DNA of 64,000 nt from SIG440 sp045648175 (GTDB lineage Bacteria > Bacillota > Clostridia > Monoglobales > Monoglobaceae): NCBI GenBank assembly GCA_045648175.1, contig JAZRNN010000030.1, positions 1-64,000 of the forward strand. Reading direction: 5' to 3'. This document shows positions 52,180 through 61,488 of this stretch, in pieces. Below the pieces are notes generated by a model, which did no database searches, was not told the origin of the DNA, and worked only from the letters and a program-made list of their open reading frames with translations. The position numbers and the translations under genes are program-made. Positions within the stretch are counted from its first letter, which is position 1, and each line of letters opens with the position of its first letter.

Positions 52180-53238
52180 ATGACAAACAAGGAACTTATA
52201 ACTAAACTTGATGGGCAGGGCGTTCTCCAAAAGCATGAATTTGTACAGCTTCTTTCCACCTATACTGATGAAGATTTGAAGTTTGCGCAAGAACTTTCAA
52301 GAGAAACCGCAATTAAATATTTCGGTAACAAAATTTATATTCGTGGTCTTATTGAATTTACAAACATCTGCAAACAAAACTGTCTTTACTGCGGTTTGCG
52401 TGCAGAAAACAGCAATGTATCACGATATCGGCTTACAAAAGAGGATATTCTGGAATGTTGCCACGAAGGATATAAATTAGGCTTTCGCACCTTTGTTTTG
52501 CAAGGCGGGGAAGACCCCCACTTTAAAGATGAGCTTGTTTGTGATATTGTGAAGTCAATTAAAACAGAATTCCCTGACTGTGCCGTAACACTCTCAATCG
52601 GCGAAAAGTCTAGGGATACATATCAAAAGTTTTTTGATGCAGGAGCAGACAGATACCTCCTTCGTCACGAAACAGCAAACCCCGAACACTATTCACGTCT
52701 TCATCCCGAAAATCTTTCTCTTGCAAGCCGCAAGGAATGTCTTTTTAATCTTAAAGACATCGGTTTTCAGACAGGCTGCGGATTTATGGTAGGCTCGCCG
52801 TTTCAGACCTTTGAAACATTGGCAGAAGATTTACTTTTTATCCACAATCTTAAACCGCAGATGGTAGGCATCGGTCCATTTGTTCCACACAAGGACACAC
52901 CCTTTGGCAAGGAGCCACGTGGCAGTCTAGAGTTGACACTTTTCTTACTGGCTTTGGTCAGAATAATGCAAAAAAATGTTCTTCTTCCCTCTACTACTGC
53001 TTTAGGGACTATTCATCCCAAAGGTCGCGAAATGGGAATTCTCTCGGGTGCAAACGTTGTAATGCCCAATCTTTCGCCTATATCTGTCAGAAAGAAATAT
53101 ATGTTGTATGATGGCAAAATAAGTACCGATGAAGAAGCCGCCGAAGGCGTTGAGGCATTAAAGAAAAAAATGAAAAAAATTGGTTACGAAATCACCGTAT
53201 CACGCGGAGATTTTAAAGATATATTAAAGAGAGGATGA
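52180..53238 (+). CDS. hydE: [FeFe] hydrogenase maturase HydE (radical SAM)
   Basis: 352 residues. The radical SAM motif is FTNICKQNCLYCGLRAEN near residue 60 (CxxxCxxC). YRLTKEDIL and LQGGEDPHF follow, as in HydE/BioB-like barrels. HydE takes part in building the dithiomethylamine bridge of the H-cluster. AAGGAGTAGTTT precedes the ATG, and the stop overlaps the longer hydG reading frame. Confidence 0.95.
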   Translation: MTNKELITKLDGQGVLQKHEFVQLLSTYTDEDLKFAQELSRETAIKYFGNKIYIRGLIEFTNICKQNCLYCGLRAENSNVSRYRLTKEDILECCHEGYKLGFRTFVLQGGEDPHFKDELVCDIVKSIKTEFPDCAVTLSIGEKSRDTYQKFFDAGADRYLLRHETANPEHYSRLHPENLSLASRKECLFNLKDIGFQTGCGFMVGSPFQTFETLAEDLLFIHNLKPQMVGIGPFVPHKDTPFGKEPRGSLELTLFLLALVRIMQKNVLLPSTTALGTIHPKGREMGILSGANVVMPNLSPISVRKKYMLYDGKISTDEEAAEGVEALKKKMKKIGYEITVSRGDFKDILKRG

Positions 53239-53243
53239 ATGTT

Positions 53244-54668
53244 ATGGCAAAATATGATGTTAAATCATTAGTTGCCGAGGAATTTATCAATCATGAAGAA
53301 ATCCTTGAAACTATTGAATACGCAAAAGCAAATAAGTCAAACAAGGAGCTTATATTCTCCCTCATTAAACGTGCTGAGGACTGCAAGGGCCTTACACACC
53401 GTGAGGCGGCAGTTCTTCTTGAATGTGATATTCCCGAAGCGATTCAGGCAATAAAAGACCTTGCAATCAAAATAAAAGAAAAAATTTACGGAAACCGTAT
53501 TGTTATGTTTGCTCCCCTGTACCTTTCAAACTACTGTGTAAACGGATGCACATACTGCCCCTATCATTACGGCAACAAATGCATCACCCGAAAAAAACTT
53601 ACTCAGGAAGAAATCAAGGCTGAGGTTATTGCCCTTCAGGATATGGGACACAAGCGCCTAGCAATCGAGCTTGGCGAAGACCCTGTTAACAACCCCATAG
53701 AATACGTTCTTGAAAGTATTGACACAATTTACGGCATCAAGCACAAAAATGGCGCAATCCGCCGTGTAAATGTCAATATTGCGGCAACAACAGTTGAAAA
53801 TTACCGTAAACTGAAGGATGCAGGTATCGGCACATACATACTCTTTCAGGAAACCTACCACAAAGAAAATTATGAAGCACTTCACCCAACAGGTCCCAAG
53901 CATAACTACGCATACCACACCGAGGCTATGGACAGAGCGATGGATGGCGGCATTGATGATGTAGGTATCGGCGTTTTGTTTGGTCTAGAGATGTACCGCT
54001 ACGACTTTGTCGGTCTGCTTATGCACGCAGAGCATCTTGAGGCGGCAAAGGGTGTTGGTCCTCATACCATAAGCGTTCCCAGAATTTGTCCTGCTGAGGG
54101 TATTGATAAAGATTCCTTTACCAATGCAATATCTGACGAAATTTTTGAAAAGATTGTTGCAGTTATCCGCATCGCCGTGCCATACACGGGTATGATTATC
54201 TCAACACGTGAGTCAAAGGCATCAAGAGAAAGAGTTTTGCGTCTTGGTGTATCACAGATAAGCGGCGGGTCAAAAACTTCTGTTGGTGGTTATATACACG
54301 ACGAGCCCGAGGACGAAAATTCCGCACAGTTTGACATCAGCGACACCCGTCCCCTTGACGCTGTAGTTAACTGGCTGCTTGAACTTGGCTATATTCCAAG
54401 CTTTTGTACCGCATGTTATCGTGAAGGCAGAACGGGAGACCGCTTTATGTCACTGGCAAAATCAGGGCAAATTGCAAACTGCTGTCAGCCAAATGCCTTG
54501 ATAACTTTAAAAGAATATCTTACCGACTATGCATCACCCCAAACGGTTGAGAATGGTTTAAAAGTAATCAAAAATGAAATTGAAAAGGTTCCCAATGAAA
54601 AAACAAGGGAATTGGCAAAGAAATACATTGCAGAAATTGAAGACGGAAAAAGAGATTTCCGTTTCTAA
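53244..54668 (+). CDS. hydG: [FeFe] hydrogenase maturase HydG (tyrosine lyase)
   Basis: 474 residues from the ATG at 53244 (GAGAGGATGAATGTT upstream). The radical SAM motif is LSNYCVNGCTYCPYHYGN near residue 92. The C-terminal auxiliary-cluster motif is FCTACYREGRTG near residue 387, with a further Cys pair in QIANCCQPN. HydG splits tyrosine to give the CO and CN ligands of the H-cluster. It follows hydE by a few bases. hydF and the hydrogenase itself are not in the window. Confidence 0.96.
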   Translation: MAKYDVKSLVAEEFINHEEILETIEYAKANKSNKELIFSLIKRAEDCKGLTHREAAVLLECDIPEAIQAIKDLAIKIKEKIYGNRIVMFAPLYLSNYCVNGCTYCPYHYGNKCITRKKLTQEEIKAEVIALQDMGHKRLAIELGEDPVNNPIEYVLESIDTIYGIKHKNGAIRRVNVNIAATTVENYRKLKDAGIGTYILFQETYHKENYEALHPTGPKHNYAYHTEAMDRAMDGGIDDVGIGVLFGLEMYRYDFVGLLMHAEHLEAAKGVGPHTISVPRICPAEGIDKDSFTNAISDEIFEKIVAVIRIAVPYTGMIISTRESKASRERVLRLGVSQISGGSKTSVGGYIHDEPEDENSAQFDISDTRPLDAVVNWLLELGYIPSFCTACYREGRTGDRFMSLAKSGQIANCCQPNALITLKEYLTDYASPQTVENGLKVIKNEIEKVPNEKTRELAKKYIAEIEDGKRDFRF

Positions 54669-54693
54669 AAAATAAAAAGAGAGGTTGATTAAA

Positions 54694-54993
54694 ATGATAA
54701 AACACGTAATTATATGGAATTTTAAGGAAGAACTGACCGCCGACGAAAGAGCCGTTGCGGCAGCAAAAATTAAGGAAGGCATTGAAGGCCTTATGGGACA
54801 AATTGACGGTCTTACCGAAATCAAGGTGTCAATCAATCCCCTTGCATCATCAAGCGGTGATTTAATTCTTGACAGCACCTTTGTAGACGAAGCCGCACTC
54901 AAAGGCTATCAGGTTCACCCCAAGCACGTTGAAGTTGCCACTTATGTACGTTCACAGGTTGGCAGCCGTGCAAGTTTTGACTACGAGATTTAG
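54694..54993 (+). CDS. Dabb-family (stress-responsive A/B barrel) protein
   Basis: 99 residues from the ATG at 54694 with GAGAGGTTGATTAAA upstream. It has the Dabb pattern: IKHVIIWNFKEE at the N-terminus, LMGQIDGLTEIKVSIN, LILDSTFVDEAALKGYQVHPKH and the final VRSQVGSRASFDYEI. These small dimeric ferredoxin-like barrels have no agreed function. It is the last gene of the hydrogenase-maturation operon and ends before a strong terminator. Confidence 0.88.
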   Translation: MIKHVIIWNFKEELTADERAVAAAKIKEGIEGLMGQIDGLTEIKVSINPLASSSGDLILDSTFVDEAALKGYQVHPKHVEVATYVRSQVGSRASFDYEI

Positions 54994-55011
54994 TATATAA
55001 AATAAAATACC

Positions 55012-55045
55012 AAGAGCCGTTTTCGATATTTCGAAAACGGCTCTT
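55012..55045. terminator. Strong bidirectional terminator
   Basis: A 15-bp perfect stem, AAGAGCCGTTTTCGA and TCGAAAACGGCTCTT, around TATT lies between the convergent Dabb and wecB genes, with T-rich DNA on the plus-strand side. Confidence 0.92.
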
Positions 55046-55060
55046 TTATATTTGCAAAAT

Positions 55061-56182
55061 TTATTTACAATACTTATCTACAATTGCTTTAACTATACGT
55101 TCTGATGCGTGACCGTCGCCATAAGGGTTAACAGCCTTTGCCATCTTGTTGTACGCTGACTCGTCGGTAATCAGTTCTTTTGCAAGATTATAAATTACAT
55201 TCTCGTCTACACCGGCAATTTTTACTGTTCCTGCATCAACTGCCTCGGGGCGCTCGGTTTCGTTGCGCATAACAAGTACAGGCTTACCAAGTGACGGAGC
55301 TTCCTCCTGAAGGCCGCCTGAATCTGTCATAACCATATAACCACGGCTGATTGCATTATGAAGCTCGTCAGCATTTACAGGTTCAATAAGTTTAACTCTG
55401 TCCATATCTCCAAGAATACTGTATGCAACCTCGCGAACAGCAGGGTTCATGTGAACGGGATATACAACCTCTACCTCGGGGAAATCTTCCACAATTCTCT
55501 TTACAGCACGGCAGATGTTCTTTAACGGCTCGCCTAAATTTTCACGGCGGTGTGCTGTCATAACAATTACCTTTTTGCTGTCCCAGTTCATTGACGCTAA
55601 ACCTTCGTCTTTAAACACATAATCAGGACGTACTGTTGTCTGGAGTGCATCGATTACAGTATTACCAGTAATGTAAATTGTGCTGTCATCGACATTTTCA
55701 CGAAGAAGATTTTCACGGTTACGCTCGGTAGGTGAAAAATGCATATCCGCAATCACACCGGTGAGACGGCGATTAACTTCTTCGGGAAACGGTGAATATT
55801 TATCAAATGTTCTGAGTCCAGCCTCAACGTGACCAACAGCAATCTGGTTATAGAAAGCCGCTAAACTGCCAACAAAAGTTGTTGATGTATCACCATGGAC
55901 AAGCACCAAATCAGGCTTTGCTTCCTTCATCACATCGTCAAGCCCCTCTAAACCACGTGTTGTGATGCTGATAAGGGTTTGTCTATCCTTCATAATATTC
56001 AAGTCATAGTCAGGTTTAATTTCAAAAATTTCAAGAACCTGGTCAAGCATTTGTCGATGCTGTGCAGTAACACAGACAATTGATTCAATGTTCTCGTTTT
56101 TTTCAAGTTCCTTTACCAATGGCGCCATTTTAATAGCTTCCGGACGAGTACCGAAAATCGTCATTACTTTAATTTTTTTCAT
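55061..56182 (-). CDS. wecB: UDP-N-acetylglucosamine 2-epimerase (non-hydrolysing)
   Basis: 373 residues from the ATG at 56182 with AGGAGGATACAA upstream. Motifs: FGTRPEAIKMAPL at the N-terminus, VHGDTSTTF near residue 92, HVEAGLRT near 111, ITGNTVIDAL, MTAHRRENLG near 204 and TDSGGLQEEA near 286. It converts UDP-GlcNAc to UDP-ManNAc for wall teichoic acid linkage units or other surface polymers. It overlaps the tagO-like gene by 14 nt, and the two catalyse related lipid-linked steps. Confidence 0.95.
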   Translation of the reverse strand: MKKIKVMTIFGTRPEAIKMAPLVKELEKNENIESIVCVTAQHRQMLDQVLEIFEIKPDYDLNIMKDRQTLISITTRGLEGLDDVMKEAKPDLVLVHGDTSTTFVGSLAAFYNQIAVGHVEAGLRTFDKYSPFPEEVNRRLTGVIADMHFSPTERNRENLLRENVDDSTIYITGNTVIDALQTTVRPDYVFKDEGLASMNWDSKKVIVMTAHRRENLGEPLKNICRAVKRIVEDFPEVEVVYPVHMNPAVREVAYSILGDMDRVKLIEPVNADELHNAISRGYMVMTDSGGLQEEAPSLGKPVLVMRNETERPEAVDAGTVKIAGVDENVIYNLAKELITDESAYNKMAKAVNPYGDGHASERIVKAIVDKYCK

Positions 56183-57248
56183 TTGTATCCTCCTTTGAAC
56201 CATTATTTTCTTCATTTTTAGGTTCAATAACTGCAAAAGTTACAATTAAAATCACAACAACTGCCAAAACCAGAATAAGTCCCCGCAAAGCACCCTTCAA
56301 TGCCATAACAACTGCTGTAAGGCACAGAATACTTGTAAGTGTATAAAGAATTGTTACTGTCTGTTTTTGTGAAAATCCCATATCAAGTAATCTGTGGTGC
56401 AGATGCCCGCGGTCGGGTGACATAATAGGCTTTCTTTTAAGTATACGGCGAATTATTGCAAACAAAGTATCAAATATGGGCAGACCCAAAATCAGTACAG
56501 GAACTGCAATCGACACAACTGCATAAGTCTTCATAACACCCTGAATTGAAATGGTGGCAAGCACAAAGCCTAGAAATGTTGAGCCTGTATCGCCCATAAA
56601 AATCTTTGCAGGGTTGAAGTTGTATGGCAAAAATCCAAAGCCTGCACCTGCAAGTGCCGCAGTAACAATTGCCGCATTAACATTTTGTGAAAGCAGCGTC
56701 ATTGAAAGAAGTGCAACAGATGCAATTGACGAAACACCTGCCGCAAGACCGTCAAGGCCATCAATAAGGTTTATTGCATTGGTAACACCTATAATCCAAA
56801 TCATAGTAATAGGAATCGACCACAATCCCAGATTAACGTATTGGGGGCCAAACCAGTTTGCAAGAGGATTTGCCACATACTGAATATCCACACCAAAATA
56901 TATCACTATCGCCGCCGCAATTATCTGAAATAACAATTTCACTTTAGCATTTAAATCACGCATATCATCAATAATACCGACTGTCACCATAATAACAGCA
57001 CCTATGAGAATACCCATAAGTTCGCGTTCCATTGTGGCAAAGCACAAAACACTTATGATAAATCCATAGAAAATGGCAAGTCCACCAATCAACGGAGTGG
57101 GTTTTTTATGAATTCTGCGTGAATCCTTTGGTACATCAATTGCATTGATTTTTCGTGCCAGAGAAATCACTGTGGGCGTTGATGCAAAAGAAATTAAAAA
57201 GCCCACTGCAAATGCCAGCATAATAAACATAACAATGGTTTTAAACAT
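56169..57248 (-). CDS. tagO: WecA/TagO-type undecaprenyl-phosphate GlcNAc-1-phosphate transferase
   Basis: 359 residues with about 10-11 membrane segments. The MraY-family motifs are DDMRDLNAKVK near residue 93, NLIDGLDGLAAG near 160, MGDTGSTFLGF near 217 and HLHHRLLDMGFS near 283. It attaches GlcNAc-phosphate to the undecaprenyl carrier, the first step of teichoic acid or related glycan synthesis. The following epimerase supplies UDP-ManNAc for the next step. A basic and acidic cytoplasmic tail ends the protein. Confidence 0.93.
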   Translation of the reverse strand: MFKTIVMFIMLAFAVGFLISFASTPTVISLARKINAIDVPKDSRRIHKKPTPLIGGLAIFYGFIISVLCFATMERELMGILIGAVIMVTVGIIDDMRDLNAKVKLLFQIIAAAIVIYFGVDIQYVANPLANWFGPQYVNLGLWSIPITMIWIIGVTNAINLIDGLDGLAAGVSSIASVALLSMTLLSQNVNAAIVTAALAGAGFGFLPYNFNPAKIFMGDTGSTFLGFVLATISIQGVMKTYAVVSIAVPVLILGLPIFDTLFAIIRRILKRKPIMSPDRGHLHHRLLDMGFSQKQTVTILYTLTSILCLTAVVMALKGALRGLILVLAVVVILIVTFAVIEPKNEENNGSKEDTNEKN

Positions 57249-57260
57249 TTTTATTTATCC

Positions 57261-58277
57261 TTAAGGCTGAATAAAGCCTACCTTTCTGTATACCTTTGAT
57301 ATTGTTTTCATCGCAGTGCGGTTTGCCTGTTCGGCACCACGCTTGTAAACCGATTCAAGATAATCCTTATTTTTGATAAGGTCAGCATGTCTTTCCTGAA
57401 TAGGTCTTAAAGTTTCAGCAACAGCCTCAGCAACCGCTGATTTAAAATCGCCGTAGCCCTTGCCTTCAAACTCAAGTTCAATATCATCCATAGTTTTGCC
57501 GGTAACCGCAGAGTAAATACTCATAAGGTTTTCAACGCCTTCCTTACCCTCGCCGCGTCTTACCTCAGAACCTGAGTCAGTAACCGCTCGTTTTATCTTT
57601 TTTACCACCTTATCAATGGGGTCAAGCATAAGAATAAAGGAATTTTCATTAGGATCCGACTTTGACATCTTCTGCATTGGATCCTGAAGACTCATTATTT
57701 TTGCCCCAACCTTAGGAATATATCCTTCAGGAACTTTAAATGTGTCACTGTATGCATTGTTAAAGCGCTGTGCAAGATTGCGCGCAAGTTCAAGATGCTG
57801 TGTCTGGTCCTTTCCCACTGGAACTAAATCAGCCTGATAAAGCAGAATGTCTGCCGCCATAAGAGACGGATATGTAAAAAGACCTGCATTAATATTATTT
57901 TCGTGCTTTTTACTTTTATCCTTAAACTGTGTCATTCTTGAAAGCTCGCCCATATAGGTGTTGCAATCAAGCACCCATCCAAGCTGTGTATGTGCCGGAA
58001 CATGCGACTGAAAAAAGATTGGTTCTTTCTCAGGGTCAAGACCGCAGGCTATAAATATTGCAAGCAAATCCATACAATTTCTTCTTAGTGCCGCGGGCTC
58101 CTGCCTTACGGTAATTGCATGAAGGTCAGCAATCATATAATAACATTCGTATATATCTTCCTTCTGGAGCTGAACCCAGTTGCGAAGTGCACCAACATAG
58201 TTGCCTAAAGTAAGTGCACCTGACGGCTGAATTCCGCTAAGAATTCTTTTTTTAGGCTCTGTTGTTATATTCTCCAT
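57261..58277 (-). CDS. trpS: Tryptophanyl-tRNA synthetase
   Basis: 338 residues. The class I signatures are PSGALTLGNYVGAL near residue 18 (HIGH equivalent TLGN) and MQKMSKSDPN near 206. The length matches bacterial TrpRS. It follows the aminotransferase gene by 4 nt. No T-box leader is present because the genes are tightly packed. Confidence 0.97.
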   Translation of the reverse strand: MENITTEPKKRILSGIQPSGALTLGNYVGALRNWVQLQKEDIYECYYMIADLHAITVRQEPAALRRNCMDLLAIFIACGLDPEKEPIFFQSHVPAHTQLGWVLDCNTYMGELSRMTQFKDKSKKHENNINAGLFTYPSLMAADILLYQADLVPVGKDQTQHLELARNLAQRFNNAYSDTFKVPEGYIPKVGAKIMSLQDPMQKMSKSDPNENSFILMLDPIDKVVKKIKRAVTDSGSEVRRGEGKEGVENLMSIYSAVTGKTMDDIELEFEGKGYGDFKSAVAEAVAETLRPIQERHADLIKNKDYLESVYKRGAEQANRTAMKTISKVYRKVGFIQP

Positions 58278-58281
58278 AATC

Positions 58282-59478
58282 TCACTCTCCTATAAACTCG
58301 TGAAGCACTTCGCCTAGAGCTTTAATTCCTTTTTCAATATCCTCCTCTGACGCTGTTGAATAATTCATACGGAAGGTACTGTATGTCGCCTTATCATCAA
58401 TCATACAGGATGTTCCGGGAACAAAAGCAACATTTTTGTCAAGAGCGCGTTTCATCAGTTCTTTGCTATCAAAACCTTCCGGCATTGTGCAGAAAAGGAA
58501 CAATCCACCCTCGGGGCAGGTATGTTCAACCGATGCCGGGAAGTATTTATCCATACAATCCATCATCAATTTGCATTTTTTGCCATAAGCTGCACGAAGC
58601 TTTGCGATATGTTCGTCTATTGAATAGCGAGTTACAAATTCATATGCTATCATCTGAGAAAGAACATTAGTATGAACATCCTCGGTCTGCTTGCAGATAA
58701 TCATTCTTTCAAGCAAGAGCTTGGGTGCAGATGTAAATCCAAGACGCATGCCGGGAGCTAAAATCTTTGAGAATGAGCCAAAGTAGATAACTCTGCCATC
58801 CTTATCCATCGACTTAAAGGTAGGAACTTCCTCACCACTGAATCTCAGCTCACCATATGGATTATCCTCGTAAATAAGGAAATCATATTTTCCAGCAAGC
58901 TCCAGAATTTTCTTTCTCTTTTCCAGCGAGATTGTAATACCTGACGGATTCTGGAATGTTGAGATTGTATAAAGCAGTTTTACATTGGGATGTGCCTTTA
59001 AAGTTTCCTCTAATTTCTCGGTATCAATTCCATCTGAAAGAACAGGGACACCGTAAAGCTCCGCATTGAATGAACGGAAACAGTTAAGACCGCCAATAAA
59101 GCTGGGCTCTTCACAGATTATACCATCACCCGGGTTAATAAGCGATTTTGTGGCAAGATCAATACCCTGCTGACCGCCGCTTACAATGATTACATCGTCG
59201 TCATCCGTAATAATGCCTTGATTTACCAGACGTGCCTTGGTCCAGTCTCTGAGTGGTGCATAACCCTCGGTTACACCATACTGAAGTGCCACGTTTCCCT
59301 GATTTTCAAGAATTTCTTTTGCAATCTCTGCAAACTCCTTCTTAGGGAAGAGGTTTGGGTCAGGAGCACCGCCTGCAAAGCTGATTATACCGGGTTTTGC
59401 AAGTAGCTTAAAAATTTCACGGATTGCCGATGCTTCAAGATGCTTTACCCTATCCGAAAATTTTGTTGTTATATCCAT
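58282..59478 (-). CDS. PLP-dependent aminotransferase (2-aminoadipate/ARO8-type, class I/II)
   Basis: 398 residues from the ATG at 59478; the ATG nine bases upstream sits directly on the AAGGA site. Features: ISFAGGAPDPNLFPKKEFAE near residue 32, SGGQQGIDL near 101, YEDNPYGELRF near 204, the PLP lysine in GSFSKILAPGMRLGF near 235, and FRMNYS near 371. These are typical of LysN/MocR-like class I aminotransferases. The amino donor and product are uncertain. It sits between gltX and trpS. Confidence 0.9.
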   Translation of the reverse strand: MDITTKFSDRVKHLEASAIREIFKLLAKPGIISFAGGAPDPNLFPKKEFAEIAKEILENQGNVALQYGVTEGYAPLRDWTKARLVNQGIITDDDDVIIVSGGQQGIDLATKSLINPGDGIICEEPSFIGGLNCFRSFNAELYGVPVLSDGIDTEKLEETLKAHPNVKLLYTISTFQNPSGITISLEKRKKILELAGKYDFLIYEDNPYGELRFSGEEVPTFKSMDKDGRVIYFGSFSKILAPGMRLGFTSAPKLLLERMIICKQTEDVHTNVLSQMIAYEFVTRYSIDEHIAKLRAAYGKKCKLMMDCMDKYFPASVEHTCPEGGLFLFCTMPEGFDSKELMKRALDKNVAFVPGTSCMIDDKATYSTFRMNYSTASEEDIEKGIKALGEVLHEFIGE

Positions 59479-59490
59479 TTTTATCATTCC

Positions 59491-60945
59491 TTACTTTGAT
59501 AATTTTTCAATTCCGATTTTAATACGGTTGATGGTTTCGTCCTTACCAAGGATATACGCAAGCTCTACGCCACCACCCGGTGTAAATGCCTTGCCTGATA
59601 CCGCAACACGAACAGGCCACAAAATTCTGCCATTTTTAAGTTCAAGTTTTTCCACCAGTGCAATCAGTTCATCGTGGATATTTTCTTTTGTCCAATCTTC
59701 TATCCCTTCAATTACGGGAAGAACAGCCTGAAGAGCCTCCAAAGAGTTTTCAGGATTGGTTTTCATCTTTTTGTGTGTGTAAAGCTCGTTATCGTATTCA
59801 GGCAACTTATCAAAGAAATCAACCTGCTCGGGAATATCCGAGAGCTTTTCACATCTTGGCTGCAGAAGTTCAGAGACCTCTTTTAAATCAATCTTGGGAT
59901 TTGTGATAACACCATCATAATAGGGAAGTGCCATTTCGTGGAACTTTTCAGGTGTCAATTCTCTGATGTATTCGCCGTTGAGCCAAGCCAGCTTCTTTTC
60001 GTCAAAAATTGCAGGAGACTTGCTTATACCCTTAACGTCAAAAGCCTCTATAAGTTCCTCGATTGTAAACTTTTCTCTTTCGTCGCCGGGTGCCCAACCA
60101 AGAAGAGCAATGTAGTTGACAATTGCCTCCTTAAGATAACCCTTTGCAATAAAATCTTCATAAGATGCATCACCGTGACGCTTTGACAACTTGTTGTTTG
60201 CATCCTTCATAACCGGTGATACGTGAACATACTTTGGAATTTCCCAACCAAACGCCTCATACAAAAGATTGTATTTGGGTGTTGATGAAAGATACTCACT
60301 GCCACGAATAATATGTGAAATCTGCATCAGGTGATCATCAATTACGTTTGCAAAGTTATATGTGGGAAGACCATCAGCCTTAAGCAAAACATTATCATCA
60401 AGAATTGCATTTTCAACTGAAATTTCACCAAAAACTTCGTCATGGAATGTGGTTTTGCCATACTTAGGCATCTTCTGGCGGATTACATAAGGTACTCCTG
60501 CCTTCAGCTTTTCTTCAATTTCTTCCTTTGATAATTTACTGCAAAGACCATCATACTTAGTGGGAACCTTCATAACAGTCTGCTGCTGACGCAAATCTTC
60601 TAATCTCTCCTTATCACAGAAGCAATAGTATGCGTGACCAAGCTCTACCAATTTTTCGGCATATTCTTTATATATACCTCTTCTTTCGCTCTGGATATAA
60701 GGTCCAAAACCGCCGTCTTTATCAGGACCTTCATCGTGGATAAGTCCTGTATCTGCCATAGTTCTGTATATAACATCAACCGCACCCTCGACATATCTTT
60801 CCTGGTCGGTATCCTCAATTCTAAGGATAAACTTTCCGTCATTGGCTTTTGCCAGAAGATATGCATAAAGGGCAGTTCTTAGGTTTCCTATGTGCATATA
60901 ACCTGTGGGACTTGGTGCAAATCTTGTTCTTACTTCATTACTCAT
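59491..60945 (-). CDS. gltX: Glutamyl-tRNA synthetase
   Basis: 484 residues. The class I motifs are FAPSPTGYMHIGNLRTALY near residue 8 and KLSKRHGD near 252, and the C-terminal helical anticodon-binding domain is present. It charges tRNA-Glu (and possibly tRNA-Gln in a transamidation route). GGAGGAGAAAACA precedes the ATG. Confidence 0.97.
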   Translation of the reverse strand: MSNEVRTRFAPSPTGYMHIGNLRTALYAYLLAKANDGKFILRIEDTDQERYVEGAVDVIYRTMADTGLIHDEGPDKDGGFGPYIQSERRGIYKEYAEKLVELGHAYYCFCDKERLEDLRQQQTVMKVPTKYDGLCSKLSKEEIEEKLKAGVPYVIRQKMPKYGKTTFHDEVFGEISVENAILDDNVLLKADGLPTYNFANVIDDHLMQISHIIRGSEYLSSTPKYNLLYEAFGWEIPKYVHVSPVMKDANNKLSKRHGDASYEDFIAKGYLKEAIVNYIALLGWAPGDEREKFTIEELIEAFDVKGISKSPAIFDEKKLAWLNGEYIRELTPEKFHEMALPYYDGVITNPKIDLKEVSELLQPRCEKLSDIPEQVDFFDKLPEYDNELYTHKKMKTNPENSLEALQAVLPVIEGIEDWTKENIHDELIALVEKLELKNGRILWPVRVAVSGKAFTPGGGVELAYILGKDETINRIKIGIEKLSK

Positions 60946-60960
60946 TGTTTTCTCCTCCGT

Positions 60961-61488
60961 TTATTGTTCTATGTATCCGATATACGGTAAATTTCTGTAT
61001 TTTTCAGCGTAATCAAGGCCATAGCCTATTACAAACTTATCGGGAATTTCAAAGCCCAGATAATCTATTTTAACCTCACAAACTCTTCTGTCGGGCTTGC
61101 TGAGGCAGGAACAAAGTTCCAATGTTTTAGGCTCACGTTCGCCAAGAATCTTTAATACCTCGCGCATTGTGTATCCGCTGTCGATTATGTCTTCAACCAA
61201 CAGGACATTTTCGCCCTTGATATCCGTTTCGATATCCTTGGTGATTTTTACATTCCCCGTACTCTCTGTGCCCGTGCCATAGCTTGACGCTTTAAGGAAG
61301 TATACCTCGGTATCAAGCGTAATCTTTTTCAGCAAATCACTCATAAACATAAACGCCCCCTTAAGAACGCCTACAACTATCAGCTTTTCGCCCTTATATT
61401 TTTTATTGATTTCATCCGCAATTTCTGACACTTTTTTGTCAAGAGTCTGTTCATCTATCAATACTTTGTGACTATTCAACAGTTCCAT
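60961..61488 (-). CDS. hpt: Hypoxanthine(-guanine) phosphoribosyltransferase
   Basis: 175 residues. The PRPP motif is VLLVEDIIDSGYTM near residue 94 and the flexible loop is KASSYGTGTEST near 65. It salvages hypoxanthine or guanine to IMP or GMP. It overlaps tilS by 17 nt, the conserved Firmicute order tilS-hpt. The ftsH gene that often follows is replaced here by gltX. Confidence 0.95.
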   Translation of the reverse strand: MELLNSHKVLIDEQTLDKKVSEIADEINKKYKGEKLIVVGVLKGAFMFMSDLLKKITLDTEVYFLKASSYGTGTESTGNVKITKDIETDIKGENVLLVEDIIDSGYTMREVLKILGEREPKTLELCSCLSKPDRRVCEVKIDYLGFEIPDKFVIGYGLDYAEKYRNLPYIGYIEQ